From positions 1 to 64,000 of the forward strand of contig CACLCL010000004.1 of the NCBI GenBank assembly GCA_902605445.1: a stretch of 64,000 bases of DNA. Direction: 5' to 3'. This DNA comes from an uncultured Bacteroidota bacterium. Its GTDB lineage: Bacteria; Bacteroidota; Bacteroidia; Flavobacteriales; Flavobacteriaceae. Below the pieces are notes generated by a model. That model searched no databases, had not been told where the DNA came from, and saw nothing but the letters and a program-made list of their open reading frames with translations. A program made the position numbers and the translations under genes. This document shows, one piece after another, positions 42,253 through 51,760 of this stretch (position 1 is the first letter of the stretch; each line of letters opens with the position of its first letter).

Positions 42253-43203
42253 TTGAAAGAGAAAGTAATTAAAATCAAGAAAATAGATCCGAAGGATTTT
42301 TTTGGTCCCCAAAACAAGAATATCAATTTGCTAAAAGGTATTTTTCCTGAATTAAAAATAGTTGCCAGAGGTTCTCAAATTAAGGCGTACGGAAGTGTAA
42401 AAGATTTATCAGAGCTTGAAAAAAGAATAAATAAAATATTTAACTATTTTGAACAGTATAATATTATATCTTCAAATGATATTGAAAATTTATTAAGCTC
42501 TTCAGAAATTGAAGTACAAACTTCAGCTGAAAGTTATAAGCCTATTATTCATGGTGTCAATGGTAAAATTATCAAAGCCAGAACGTTAAATCAAAGAAAG
42601 ATTATTGATAGTGTAAAAAAAAATGACATGGTATTTGCTATCGGACCTGCTGGTACCGGAAAAACCTATACTGGAATAGCTTTAGCTGTAAAAGCGCTTA
42701 AAAATAAATTTGTCAAAAAAATAATATTAACAAGACCCGCTATTGAAGCAGGTGAAAACTTAGGTTTCCTTCCTGGTGATTTGAAAGAAAAGCTTGATCC
42801 ATACATGCAGCCTTTATATGATGCATTGAAGGATATGATTCCAAATGATAAGTTGAAAAAACTTCTTGAAGATGAAGTTATTCAAATTGCCCCACTAGCG
42901 TTCATGAGAGGAAGAACACTTGATAATGCATTTGTAATTTTAGATGAGGCGCAAAATACTACCCACTCTCAGATGAAAATGTTTTTAACTAGAATGGGGG
43001 AAAATGCTAAGTTTATAATCACAGGTGATCCGGGACAGGTAGATTTACCAAAAAATACCATATCGGGAATTAAGGAAGCTATTTTGATTTTAAATAATAC
43101 AAGTGGTGTAGGTATTGTACATTTGAATAAATCTGACGTCATTAGAAATAAACTTGTCAAAAAAATAGTTGATGCTTATAAGAAAATTGAAAACAGTAAT
43201 TAA
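42253..43203 (+). CDS. phoH: PhoH-like ATPase
   Basis: The 316-residue protein has an N-terminal KH-like region ([20 protein letters not shown]), then the PhoH AAA/RNase-associated ATPase core: Walker [22 protein letters not shown] (about 131), [21 protein letters not shown], Walker [22 protein letters not shown] and [11 protein letters not shown]. It belongs to the YbeZ/PhoL group linked to ribosome and rRNA maturation. The start is TTG at 42253. purC follows after 2 nt; this is the first gene of a six-gene overlapping run. Confidence 0.92.
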   Translation: MKEKVIKIKKIDPKDFFGPQNKNINLLKGIFPELKIVARGSQIKAYGSVKDLSELEKRINKIFNYFEQYNIISSNDIENLLSSSEIEVQTSAESYKPIIHGVNGKIIKARTLNQRKIIDSVKKNDMVFAIGPAGTGKTYTGIALAVKALKNKFVKKIILTRPAIEAGENLGFLPGDLKEKLDPYMQPLYDALKDMIPNDKLKKLLEDEVIQIAPLAFMRGRTLDNAFVILDEAQNTTHSQMKMFLTRMGENAKFIITGDPGQVDLPKNTISGIKEAILILNNTSGVGIVHLNKSDVIRNKLVKKIVDAYKKIENSN

Positions 43204-43205
43204 TC

Positions 43206-44168
43206 ATGTTTAATTGCATAACAAATTCAAATTTTAATTTTTCATTTCAAGAACTTATTTACAAAGGGAAGGTTAGGGATGTTTATTATTTAAAAGATAA
43301 TATAATTGTAATGGTTGTATCCGATAGAATCTCTGCATTTGATGTTGTTTTACCTAGAGGTATCCCATTTAAAGGTCAGGTACTAAATCAAATTGCAGTT
43401 AAAATGATGAACGAAACAAATGATATTGTTCCTAATTGGCTAATTGCTAGTCCAGATCCTAACGTTTGTATTGGTCATTTGTGTATCCCTTTTAAAATAG
43501 AAATGGTTATAAGAAACTATCTTTCAGGTCATGCTGCTAGACAATATAAAAAAGGTGAAAGGACTCTATGTGGGGTTAAAATGCCAGATGGAATGAAAGA
43601 AAATGATAAATTTCCAGAACCTATAATTACTCCCGCAACTAAAGCGGATTTTGGTATGCATGATGAAGATATTAGTAAAGAGGATATAATTAGAAGAGGT
43701 ATTATTAGTTTAGACGATTATGAGATTCTAGAAAAATATACTAGATTACTGTTTAAAAAAGGGTCGGAATTAGCAAATGAAAGAGGCCTAATTTTGGTTG
43801 ACACTAAATATGAATTTGGAAAGACTAAAGAAGGCAAAATTGTACTAATCGATGAAATACATACCCCTGATTCATCAAGATACTTTTACTCTGATGGATA
43901 TTCAAAAAGACAAATGAAAAGTGAACCACAAAAACAACTATCCAAAGAATTTGTAAGACAATGGTTGATTTCTAATAATTTTCAGGGTCTTGAAGGTCAA
44001 AAGGTCCCTAATATGTCAGACGAATATGTGAAATCAGTTTCTGATAGATATATTGAGTTATATGAAAATATTACATCTGAAATATTTATTAAATCTGATT
44101 CAAACAATATCAAAAACAGAATATTTACAAATACTGAAAATTACTTAAAAGAATATTTTGGAGTTTGA
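43206..44168 (+). CDS. purC: phosphoribosylaminoimidazole-succinocarboxamide synthase
   Basis: The 320-residue SAICAR synthetase is of the longer type. It has [60 protein letters not shown] and [10 protein letters not shown] followed by [13 protein letters not shown], all core ATP- and CAIR-binding elements. It joins aspartate to CAIR in purine synthesis. The start overlaps nothing; the stop overlaps the TTG start of the AGCS symporter by 11 nt. Confidence 0.95.
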   Translation: MFNCITNSNFNFSFQELIYKGKVRDVYYLKDNIIVMVVSDRISAFDVVLPRGIPFKGQVLNQIAVKMMNETNDIVPNWLIASPDPNVCIGHLCIPFKIEMVIRNYLSGHAARQYKKGERTLCGVKMPDGMKENDKFPEPIITPATKADFGMHDEDISKEDIIRRGIISLDDYEILEKYTRLLFKKGSELANERGLILVDTKYEFGKTKEGKIVLIDEIHTPDSSRYFYSDGYSKRQMKSEPQKQLSKEFVRQWLISNNFQGLEGQKVPNMSDEYVKSVSDRYIELYENITSEIFIKSDSNNIKNRIFTNTENYLKEYFGV

Positions 44169-45518
44169 TAAAATTATTTCAGAAATATCTTCTTTTGTTT
44201 GGGGTTACCCACTCATTTTTATTTTAACAGGGGGGGGGGCTTATACCTTTTATTTGTTTCTAAATTTCTTCCATTTAAATACTTTTTTCATGCAATTGAT
44301 ATTATTAGAGGTAAGTTTAATGATAGAAAATCTGACGGTGAGATTAGTCACTTTGAAGCTTTAACAACTGCGCTTTCAGCCACTGTTGGAATGGGTAATA
44401 TTGCTGGAGTAGCAGTAGCAATTTCAATTGGTGGGCCAGGTGCAATATTTTGGATGTGGGTGAGTGGAATAATTGGAATGTCAACAAAATTTTTTACCTC
44501 TGCATTAGCTGTGATGTATCGTGGGGTTGATTCTGCTGGAAAAAAACAGGGTGGACCAATGTATTTTATTGTGAATGGGTTAGGAAAAAAGTGGGCTCCT
44601 ATGGCAATTTTTTTCAGCTTTTGTGGAATGGTTGGCGCATTACCAGTTTTTAATGTTAATCAGCTAACCCAAGCAATAAATGATATTATTCTAAAGCCAA
44701 ATGGTGTTGAAGTAAGTTTGTTTTCAAATTCAATAATTGGCTTAATATTAATAATCTTAACATCAATTGTAATTCTTGGAGGTTTAAAAAGAATTAGTCG
44801 CGTATCTGCTAAACTAGTACCTTTTATGGTAGCTGTTTACATAATAACAATCCTTCTTATTCTAATAGTTAATTACAATAATGTTCCTGAATATTTATAT
44901 TTAATTTTTTACGATGCATTTAATGCAGATTATTACTCAGGAAATTCAGCTCTAGGTGGTGTTTTAGGTGCATTGATAATACTTGGTATAAGAAGAGGTG
45001 CCTTTTCAAACGAAGCTGGTATAGGGATGGCCCCAATGGCACATGGCGCCGCAAAAACAAATAACCCTGTTAAAGAAGGATTTGTTGCTATGCTAGGACC
45101 ATTTATTGACACATTAATGGTGTGTACTATGACCGCACTAGCTATTCTTGTAACAGGAGCTTGGAAAACACAAGCTGATGGAGTGTCACTGACAGCTGCA
45201 GCTTTTGAATCATCCTTTTCTGGAATCGGAAATTACATTTTACTTGCTTGTGTTTTTGTGTTTAGTATTTCTTCTCTATTTTCTTATTCTTATTATGGAA
45301 CTAAATGTCTTTCTTTTATTGCTGGGGAGAACAACAAAAAAAAATATAACTACATTTATATTATAAGCATTATGCTTGGAGCTACGACGTCGTTATCAAT
45401 GATGATTAATTTAATTGATACGTTTTTTGCATTAATGGCTGTCCCAACAATGATTGCAACATTAATTTTGGCACCCAAAGTTTTAAATGAATTAAAAAAA
45501 TATGAAATCAAAAGATAG
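44158..45518 (+). CDS. AGCS-family sodium/alanine-type symporter, frameshifted at a G10 tract
   Basis: The gene is split across two frames as written. Frame A (TTG at 44158) encodes [20 protein letters not shown] and reaches LTGGG; frame B resumes with [20 protein letters not shown] and runs to the stop. They meet at ten consecutive G (44230-44239). Eight G would give 452 residues in one frame (TGGGLY) and eleven G 453; ten G stops after 68 residues. Frame B has the AGCS hallmarks: [52 protein letters not shown] and about ten helices. It would import alanine or glycine with Na+. The frame B start at 44199 lacks helix 1 and is rejected. The frame may be phase-variable or the G count may be a sequence error. 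Confidence 0.85.
44230..44239 (+). repeat. homopolymer G10 in the AGCS symporter gene
   Basis: Ten consecutive G lie at the point where the reading frame breaks. In DNA this AT-rich such a run is very unlikely by chance. It encodes glycines at the end of the first membrane segment. The 8/11 versus 9/10 G count decides between full-length and truncated protein. Confidence 0.9.
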
Positions 45519-45762
45519 AAATAATTATTGGAGAATAAATATTAAATATGTCTCAATTCTCCTTTCAATCTGGTTTACATTTTCATTTTTATTTGGTATT
45601 ATTTTAAAAGATTTTTTAAATCAGTTTACGATTGCTGGTTTTAAATTAGGGTTTTGGTTTGCTCAGCAAGGATCTATATATGTTTTTGTTATTTTGATTT
45701 TTACATATGTTAGATTAATGAATGATCTTGATAAGGAATTTGGATTTAAAAATAATAAATGA
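45502..45762 (+). CDS. DUF4212 sodium/solute symporter small subunit
   Basis: The 86-residue, two-helix protein has the family signature: YWRINIKYVSILLSIWF, ILKDFLNQFTIAGFKLGFWF, AQQGSIYVFVILIF and a YVRLMNDLDKEFGF end. DUF4212 proteins accompany VC_2705-type symporters, and such a gene follows here. It overlaps the AGCS gene by 17 nt at its start and the symporter gene by 4 nt (ATGA) at its end, so the three are translationally coupled. Confidence 0.93.
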   Translation: MKSKDRNNYWRINIKYVSILLSIWFTFSFLFGIILKDFLNQFTIAGFKLGFWFAQQGSIYVFVILIFTYVRLMNDLDKEFGFKNNK

Positions 45763-47429
45763 GTATTCAATCCTGGACATATATTTTAGTAGGTATTACT
45801 TTTTCGATTTATATCGCCATCGCAATTTGGTCAAGAGTTCAATCAACCAGGGAATTCTATGTTGCTGGAGGTGGAGTGGGTGCTTGGGCAAACGGAATGG
45901 CTACTGCTGCTGATTGGATGAGCGCTGCTTCATTTATTTCAATGGCGGGTATTATTTCCTTTGCTGGTTATGATGGTGCTGTATATCTAATGGGTTGGAC
46001 AGGCGGATATGTCCTTTTAGCATTATTATTGGCACCATATTTAAGAAAGTTTGGAAAATTTACGGTACCGGAATTTATAGGTGACAGGTACTATTCTAAT
46101 AATGCTAGGTTAGTTGCCGTATTCTGTGCTTTATTAGTTTCATTTACTTATGTAGCTGGTCAAATGAGGGGTGTTGGAATTGTTTTTTCAAGATTTTTAG
46201 AGGTTGACATAAATACAGGTGTAATTATCGGCATGCTAATCGTTCTTTTTTATGCTGTTTTAGGTGGTATGAAGGGAATAACATATACTCAAGTTGCTCA
46301 GTATTGTGTTTTGATATTTGCTTTCATGGTGCCAGCAATTTTTATTTCAATACAAATGACAGGCAATCCAATACCTCAGCTAGGTTTTGGAAGTGAAATT
46401 TCTGACGGATCAACTTATCTTTTAGAAAAACTGGATAATTTAAATGTTGAATTAGGCTTTAACAAATATACTGATAATACAAAACCTTTGATAGATATTT
46501 TTGCAATCACATTGGCTTTAATGGTTGGCACTGCTGGTTTGCCACATGTTATTGTAAGGTTTTTTACTGTAAAAAAAGTTGCAGATGCTAGAAAATCTGC
46601 AGGGATAGCTTTACTATTGATAGCTATACTTTATACTACAGCTCCCGCAGTAGCTGCTTTCGCAAGAACAAATTTACTTGAAACAATTTCTACAAAATCT
46701 TATTCAGACATACCACAATGGTTTAAAAAATGGGAAAATACAGGATTAATAAAATTTGATGATCTGGACAATGATGGTATGATTGATTACACCAATGATG
46801 ATTTTAATGAATTATATGTTGATAGAGATATCATGGTTTTAGCCAATCCAGAAATAGCTAATTTACCAAACTGGGTAGTTGCTCTTGTTGCCGCTGGTGG
46901 ATTAGCTGCCGCTTTGTCGACTGCTGCTGGACTTTTACTTGTTATTTCCGCATCCGTTTCTCACGATCTAATTAAAAGAGTGTATTATCCAGAAATAAGC
47001 GAAAAAGGCGAATTAGTAGCTGCAAGAATTTCTGCTTTTTTTGCAGTTTGTGTAGCAGGATATTTTGGAATCAACCCTCCAGGTTTTGTTGCTGCTGTTG
47101 TTGCACTAGCTTTTGGTTTAGCTGCTGCATCTTTTTTTCCTGCTATTGTAATGGGTATTTTTTATAAAAAAATGAATAAGGAGGGAGCAATTTGTGGAAT
47201 GCTAGCAGGAATAGGGATCATGTTGTTTTATATGCTAAAATTTAAATTTGACTTTTTTGGAGGTGGTTCATCTGAAGATTATTGGTTCGGAATTTCACCT
47301 GAGGGATTTGGTAGTGTTGCCATGATATTGAATTTTATAGTTTCTTTTGTTGTAATGAAATTTACTTCACCAACCCCAAAAAAAATAAAAGATATAGTAG
47401 ATAACATAAGAATTCCAGAATATGAGTAG
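45759..47429 (+). CDS. VC_2705-type sodium/solute (acetate or propionate) symporter
   Basis: The 556-residue SSS-family transporter has about 13 helices. Motifs include REFYVAGGGVGAWANGMATAADWMSAASF, GYDGAVYLMGWTGGYVLLALL and FTVPEFIGDRYYS. It also has the VC_2705-type loop holding an EF-hand-like acidic stretch (DDLDNDGMIDYTNDD, about 341-355) before PNWVVALVAAGGLAAALSTAAGLLLVISASVSHDL. It is encoded between its small subunit and acetyl-CoA synthetase, which points to acetate or another short-chain carboxylate as substrate. It overlaps the acs start by 8 nt. Confidence 0.92.
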   Translation: MSIQSWTYILVGITFSIYIAIAIWSRVQSTREFYVAGGGVGAWANGMATAADWMSAASFISMAGIISFAGYDGAVYLMGWTGGYVLLALLLAPYLRKFGKFTVPEFIGDRYYSNNARLVAVFCALLVSFTYVAGQMRGVGIVFSRFLEVDINTGVIIGMLIVLFYAVLGGMKGITYTQVAQYCVLIFAFMVPAIFISIQMTGNPIPQLGFGSEISDGSTYLLEKLDNLNVELGFNKYTDNTKPLIDIFAITLALMVGTAGLPHVIVRFFTVKKVADARKSAGIALLLIAILYTTAPAVAAFARTNLLETISTKSYSDIPQWFKKWENTGLIKFDDLDNDGMIDYTNDDFNELYVDRDIMVLANPEIANLPNWVVALVAAGGLAAALSTAAGLLLVISASVSHDLIKRVYYPEISEKGELVAARISAFFAVCVAGYFGINPPGFVAAVVALAFGLAAASFFPAIVMGIFYKKMNKEGAICGMLAGIGIMLFYMLKFKFDFFGGGSSEDYWFGISPEGFGSVAMILNFIVSFVVMKFTSPTPKKIKDIVDNIRIPEYE

Positions 47430-49323
47430 ATATAACATAGATAGCCCGGAGAAATATTCACAATTATATATAGAGTCTGTTAATGAACCAGAAGTTTTTT
47501 GGTCAGAACTAGCTTCAAATAATTTTTTATGGGAAGCAAAATGGTCAAAAGTTTTAGATTGGGATTTTAGAAAAGCTAAGGTTTCATGGTTTAAGGATGC
47601 TAAATTGAATATTACAATCAATTGTCTGGACAGACACGTAAAAAATCATCCCACTAAAACTGCAATTATTTTTGAACCAAATAACCCTGATGAAGAATAT
47701 AAATCATACTCCTATTCAGAATTATTAACAGAGGTCTGTAAAATGGCTAATGTTTTGAAGTCAATGGGTGTTAAAAAAGGGGATAGGGTTTGTATTTATT
47801 TACCAATGATCCCTGAATTGGCATTTTCTGTTCTTGCTTGTGCCAGAATTGGTGCAATTCATTCGGTTGTTTTTGCTGGTTTTTCATCTAGTGCCTTAGC
47901 CGCAAGGATAGTTGATTGTAAGAGCGGTATTATTATAACTTCAGATGGATCATATAGAGGTAAAAAAATTTTAAATCTTAAAAAAATTGTTGATGAAGCA
48001 TTAGAAATCTGTAAATCTGATCAAAAAGTTTTACTGGTAAAAAGGACTAATGAATCTGTTAATATTAACAGTAAAAGAGATTTTTTATTAGAGGATTTGA
48101 TTGTTGATGTTGATAATTTCTGTGACGCTGAAATCATGGATGCAGAAGATCCATTATTTATATTATATACATCAGGTTCTACAGGAAAACCAAAAGGGAT
48201 GGTTCATACATGTGCTGGGTATATGGTTTACACATCTTTTACATTTAAAAATGTTTTTCAATATGATGATGGAGATATTTATTGGTGTACTGCAGACATA
48301 GGATGGATTACTGGTCATAGTTATATATTGTATGGACCATTATCAAATGGAGCAACAACAATTATGTTTGAAGGTGTACCTAGTTTTCCTGATTACAGTA
48401 GGTTTTGGCAAGTTGTTGAAAAATTTGGTGTGAATCAATTTTATACAGCACCAACTGCTATTAGAGCTTTGGCAAAACAGGGGACCAGCTTTCTTAAAAA
48501 CTGTGATCTCTCATCATTAAAGGTTCTTGGCACAGTTGGTGAACCTATAAATTTAGAGGCATGGCAATGGTATAATAAATATGTAGGAAGGAGTAATTGC
48601 CCCATTGTAGATACATGGTGGCAAACTGAAACAGGTGGTATTTTGATATCGTCAATTCCTAAAGTAATTCCAGATAAGCCAACTTTCGCTACAAAACCGT
48701 TTATAGGAATTCAAGCAATATTATTAGATGAAAACGGTAATGAATTGAAAGAGTTTAACACAGTAGGTAAACTATGTATTCAATATCCATGGCCATCAAT
48801 TGCAAGAACAATATGGGGTGATCATAAAAGATATATTGATACTTATTTTTCTGCTTTTGAAAATAAATATTTTACAGGTGATGGCGCATTTAAAGACAAG
48901 GACGGTAATTATAGAATAACTGGAAGAGTTGATGATGTCATTATTGTTTCAGGCCATAATCTTGGTACTGCGCCAATAGAAGATGCGATTAATGAACATG
49001 AACTAGTTGCAGAGTCAGCAATTGTGGGTTTTCCGCATCAAATTAAAGGAAATGCTTTATATGGCTTTATTACCCTTAAACAAGAACATGAAAACATAGA
49101 CGATATAAAAAAAGAAATTAATTTGTTAATTTCTAAAAAAATTGGTCCTATTGCTAAATTAGATAAGATTCAAATGACAAATGGTCTACCGAAAACTAGA
49201 TCTGGAAAAATTATGAGAAGGATTCTAAGAAATATTGCTTCAAAGGAATTTGATAACCTTGGAGATATTAGCACCTTGTTGAATCCGGATGTTGTCAAGG
49301 AAATTATTGATAATTCTCTTTAG
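47422..49323 (+). CDS. acs: acetate--CoA ligase (acetyl-CoA synthetase)
   Basis: The 633-residue AMP-forming enzyme has the P-loop YTSGSTGKPKGM, the adenine-binding VDTWWQTETGG, TGDGAFKDKDGNYRITGR and the C-terminal KTRSGKIMRR with the lysine that is acetylated in regulated enzymes. It converts acetate, CoA and ATP to acetyl-CoA in the cytosol. Propionyl-CoA synthetase activity is possible. It is the last gene of the phoH-to-acs run and converges on the Nudix gene with 20 nt of overlap. Confidence 0.95.
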   Translation: MSRYNIDSPEKYSQLYIESVNEPEVFWSELASNNFLWEAKWSKVLDWDFRKAKVSWFKDAKLNITINCLDRHVKNHPTKTAIIFEPNNPDEEYKSYSYSELLTEVCKMANVLKSMGVKKGDRVCIYLPMIPELAFSVLACARIGAIHSVVFAGFSSSALAARIVDCKSGIIITSDGSYRGKKILNLKKIVDEALEICKSDQKVLLVKRTNESVNINSKRDFLLEDLIVDVDNFCDAEIMDAEDPLFILYTSGSTGKPKGMVHTCAGYMVYTSFTFKNVFQYDDGDIYWCTADIGWITGHSYILYGPLSNGATTIMFEGVPSFPDYSRFWQVVEKFGVNQFYTAPTAIRALAKQGTSFLKNCDLSSLKVLGTVGEPINLEAWQWYNKYVGRSNCPIVDTWWQTETGGILISSIPKVIPDKPTFATKPFIGIQAILLDENGNELKEFNTVGKLCIQYPWPSIARTIWGDHKRYIDTYFSAFENKYFTGDGAFKDKDGNYRITGRVDDVIIVSGHNLGTAPIEDAINEHELVAESAIVGFPHQIKGNALYGFITLKQEHENIDDIKKEINLLISKKIGPIAKLDKIQMTNGLPKTRSGKIMRRILRNIASKEFDNLGDISTLLNPDVVKEIIDNSL

Positions 49324-49864
49324 TCATTTCTAAAATTGCCTCAAAAACATCTTTGTAGTAATTCTTATTTTTTCCTATGAAAATATCTCTATTGTTTTGG
49401 TTTAATAGGAAATCCATTTCATCTAATGAAATTAACTTTAAATCATCAACTTCATCATTTTTATAATTTAAATTTATTTTATCCTCGTCAATCTTTAAAA
49501 TATATGTGTGATGAAATTCTTTATCAATTATATTGCTATGATTGCTTACACTACTATAAATACCAAGTTTAAATAAATCCTTTTCTTTTATATGTAAACC
49601 TGTTTCTTCAAATGTTTCTCTGATAGCAGCAGCCTTAATATCTTCTTTATATTCAATATGCCCTGCCACTGAAACATCCCAAACACCAGGATTTAATTTC
49701 TTTTTGGTTGACCTTTTCTGAATTAGTACATTTCCCTTTTCACTGAAGATCCATATATGAACTGTTGCATGAAATAAGCCATTTTTATGAATATATGACT
49801 TTGATGCTTTTTTACCAGTTTTTTTTCCGCTAGAAGTATATATTTCTAGGAATTCCTCTCTCAT
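49304..49864 (-). CDS. Nudix hydrolase (IDI/YfcD-like)
   Basis: The 186-residue protein has a perfect Nudix box, GHIEYKEDIKAAAIRETFEETGL (GX5EX7REUXEEXGU), preceded by VLIQKRSTKKKLNPGVWDVSVAG. The N-terminal layout (FLEIYTSSGKKTGKKAS, LFHATVHIWIF) is like isopentenyl-diphosphate isomerase type I and YfcD, though the isomerase Cys is not seen at the usual NxCxHP-like site. It is therefore more likely a nucleoside-diphosphate-type hydrolase. It is encoded 16 nt after the M42 peptidase gene on the same strand. Confidence 0.85.
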   Translation of the reverse strand: MREEFLEIYTSSGKKTGKKASKSYIHKNGLFHATVHIWIFSEKGNVLIQKRSTKKKLNPGVWDVSVAGHIEYKEDIKAAAIRETFEETGLHIKEKDLFKLGIYSSVSNHSNIIDKEFHHTYILKIDEDKINLNYKNDEVDDLKLISLDEMDFLLNQNNRDIFIGKNKNYYKDVFEAILEMTKENYQ

Positions 49865-49880
49865 TATGAAATTTAAATAT

Positions 49881-50969
49881 CTATTTAAAGTAGCTAAAAT
49901 CTTCTCCCGACTTAATATTTAGCAATGTATTATAAATCAATTTAATTACATTCTCAACATCATTTTTATGAACCATTTCAACAGTTGTATGCATATATCT
50001 AAGCGGTAGAGATATCAGTGCTGATGGAACTCCACCATTACTGTATGCAAAAGCATCAGTGTCAGTACCTGTATAACGACTCGAGGCAGCTCTTTGAAAC
50101 GGGATTTTATTCTTTTTTGCAGTATTAATTATTAAATCCCTAAGTTTTTGTTGAACTGCAGGAGCATATGTAACTACAGGTCCTTTGTTGAGTTCACAAT
50201 AGCCTTGTTTCTTTTGATTTATCATTGGAGTTGTAGTGTCGTGAGTAACATCAGTAACAATTGCAACATTTGGCTTTATAGTCTCTGTTATCATTTCAGC
50301 ACCTCTTAAACCAACTTCTTCTTGAACCGAGTTAGTAACATATAGTCCAAATGGTAATTTTTTCTTATTTTCTTTAATTAGTCTCGCTACTTCAGCAATC
50401 ATAAAACCTCCGATTCTGTTATCTAGCGCACGACATACAAAATTATCTTTATTTAAAATATGAAACGGATCAGGGTAAGTTATTACACATCCAACATGAA
50501 CACCAAGTTTTTCAACATCCTTTTTGTTTTTGCATCCAACATCAATAAATATATTATCGATCTTGGGAGGTTCTTCTTTTGATGCTAATCTAGTATGTAT
50601 CGCAGGCCATCCAAATACACCTTTAACTACACCTTTTTCAGTATGTATATTGACAATTTTACTTGGCGCAATTTGGTGGTCACTTCCTCCATTTCTTATA
50701 ACTGATATTAGACCTTTTCCAGAAATATAATTAACATACCATGAAATCTCATCTGAATGTCCTTCAATGACAACTTTATATTCGTGATCTGGGTTTATAA
50801 CTGCCACGGCTGAACCATAAGTGTCCGTTATAAACTCATCTGCATATGGCTTTAAATAGTCCATCCAAATTTTTTGTCCTTCCCATTCATACCCTGTTGG
50901 TGAAGCATTGTTCAAATACTTTTCAAGAAATTGCATTGATTTTTTATTTAATATACTCTTCTTGCTCAT
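49881..50969 (-). CDS. M42 family metallopeptidase
   Basis: The 362-residue protein is a cocatalytic-zinc M42 aminopeptidase/deacetylase. VVIEGHSDEISWYV carries a metal-binding His and a catalytic Asp, RALDNRIGGFMIAEV the bridging Asp, SVQEEVGLRGAEM the Glu pair, IVTDVTHDTT a metal Asp, and PLRYMHTTVEMVHKNDV the last His. It trims peptides in the cytosol, probably as a large oligomer. The start MSKKSILNKKSMQFLEKYL is usual. It leads the pair with the Nudix gene and is divergent from the DUF4294 gene. Confidence 0.93.
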   Translation of the reverse strand: MSKKSILNKKSMQFLEKYLNNASPTGYEWEGQKIWMDYLKPYADEFITDTYGSAVAVINPDHEYKVVIEGHSDEISWYVNYISGKGLISVIRNGGSDHQIAPSKIVNIHTEKGVVKGVFGWPAIHTRLASKEEPPKIDNIFIDVGCKNKKDVEKLGVHVGCVITYPDPFHILNKDNFVCRALDNRIGGFMIAEVARLIKENKKKLPFGLYVTNSVQEEVGLRGAEMITETIKPNVAIVTDVTHDTTTPMINQKKQGYCELNKGPVVTYAPAVQQKLRDLIINTAKKNKIPFQRAASSRYTGTDTDAFAYSNGGVPSALISLPLRYMHTTVEMVHKNDVENVIKLIYNTLLNIKSGEDFSYFK

Positions 50970-51088
50970 GAAATATTAATTAATAAATTTATATAAATGT
51001 AAAAATAGTAATGATTTAAATATATTTCTAATTAATTTAATAATAATAACTCCTTAACTTTAAACTATTATATTACAATTCAATTAAT

Positions 51089-51739
51089 GTGAGAAAATAT
51101 TGCTACTGCATTCTTTATTTCTATACTGCTCTTTCTTATTCCCAGGAAATAGCTGTTGATACAACAAATTACATTAAAATTATCGGGGATTCTGTTTATA
51201 GCGAATCAATTGAGTTAGATGAGATTTTACTCCTACCTAAAAGACCTTTTAAAAATTCACAACAGATAAGAGAATATTTAATTTTAAAACAAAAAACTTT
51301 AAAAGTTTACCCATACTCAATAATTGCATCAAAAAAACTTGATTCTTTAAATGAACAATTGTTAAAAATTAAAACTAAGAGGAAAAGAAAAAAATATGCT
51401 AAGAGTGTACAAAAATTTCTTGAGGAAGAATTTACTGAGGAATTAAGTAAGTTAAAACAATCTGAAGGACAAATTCTAATCAAATTGATTCACAGACAAA
51501 CAGGTGAGACAGCGTACAACCTAGTAAAAAAATTAAGAAATGGATTAAAAGCTTTGTTATATAATGTTACTGCTAAGGTCTTTAACATGAATCTTAAAAA
51601 AGAGTTTCTTCCCTTTGATTTGATAAATGATTATTATATTGAAGATATTATTCAAAGGGGAGTACGGGATAAAATTCTAGAATACAAAAAACCTTATAAA
51701 AATTATGATTTATTCAAGCTAAAAAACAAATGGGAATAA
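51089..51739 (+). CDS. DUF4294 family exported protein
   Basis: The 216-residue protein has a GTG start at 51089, a short signal peptide (cut near YSQE) and the DUF4294 body: ELDEILLLPKRPFKNSQQIREYL, LKVYPYSIIASKKLDSLNE, KKRKKYAKSVQKFLEEEF, LIKLIHRQTGETAYNLVKKL, ending with YFKNKWE-like YDLFKLKNKWE. The function is unknown; it is conserved beside the M42 peptidase in Flavobacteriia. It precedes the RlmL-like gene by 21 nt and is likely cotranscribed with it. Confidence 0.85.
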   Translation: MRKYCYCILYFYTALSYSQEIAVDTTNYIKIIGDSVYSESIELDEILLLPKRPFKNSQQIREYLILKQKTLKVYPYSIIASKKLDSLNEQLLKIKTKRKRKKYAKSVQKFLEEEFTEELSKLKQSEGQILIKLIHRQTGETAYNLVKKLRNGLKALLYNVTAKVFNMNLKKEFLPFDLINDYYIEDIIQRGVRDKILEYKKPYKNYDLFKLKNKWE

Positions 51740-51760
51740 CAATATTATTAAAATTTAACA

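Noticed and set aside
44199-45518. ORF track start (TTG 44199) as the true AGCS symporter start
   Set aside because: It would replace the conserved first helix with [11 protein letters not shown]; the correct N-terminus is in the other frame from 44158, broken at the G10 run.
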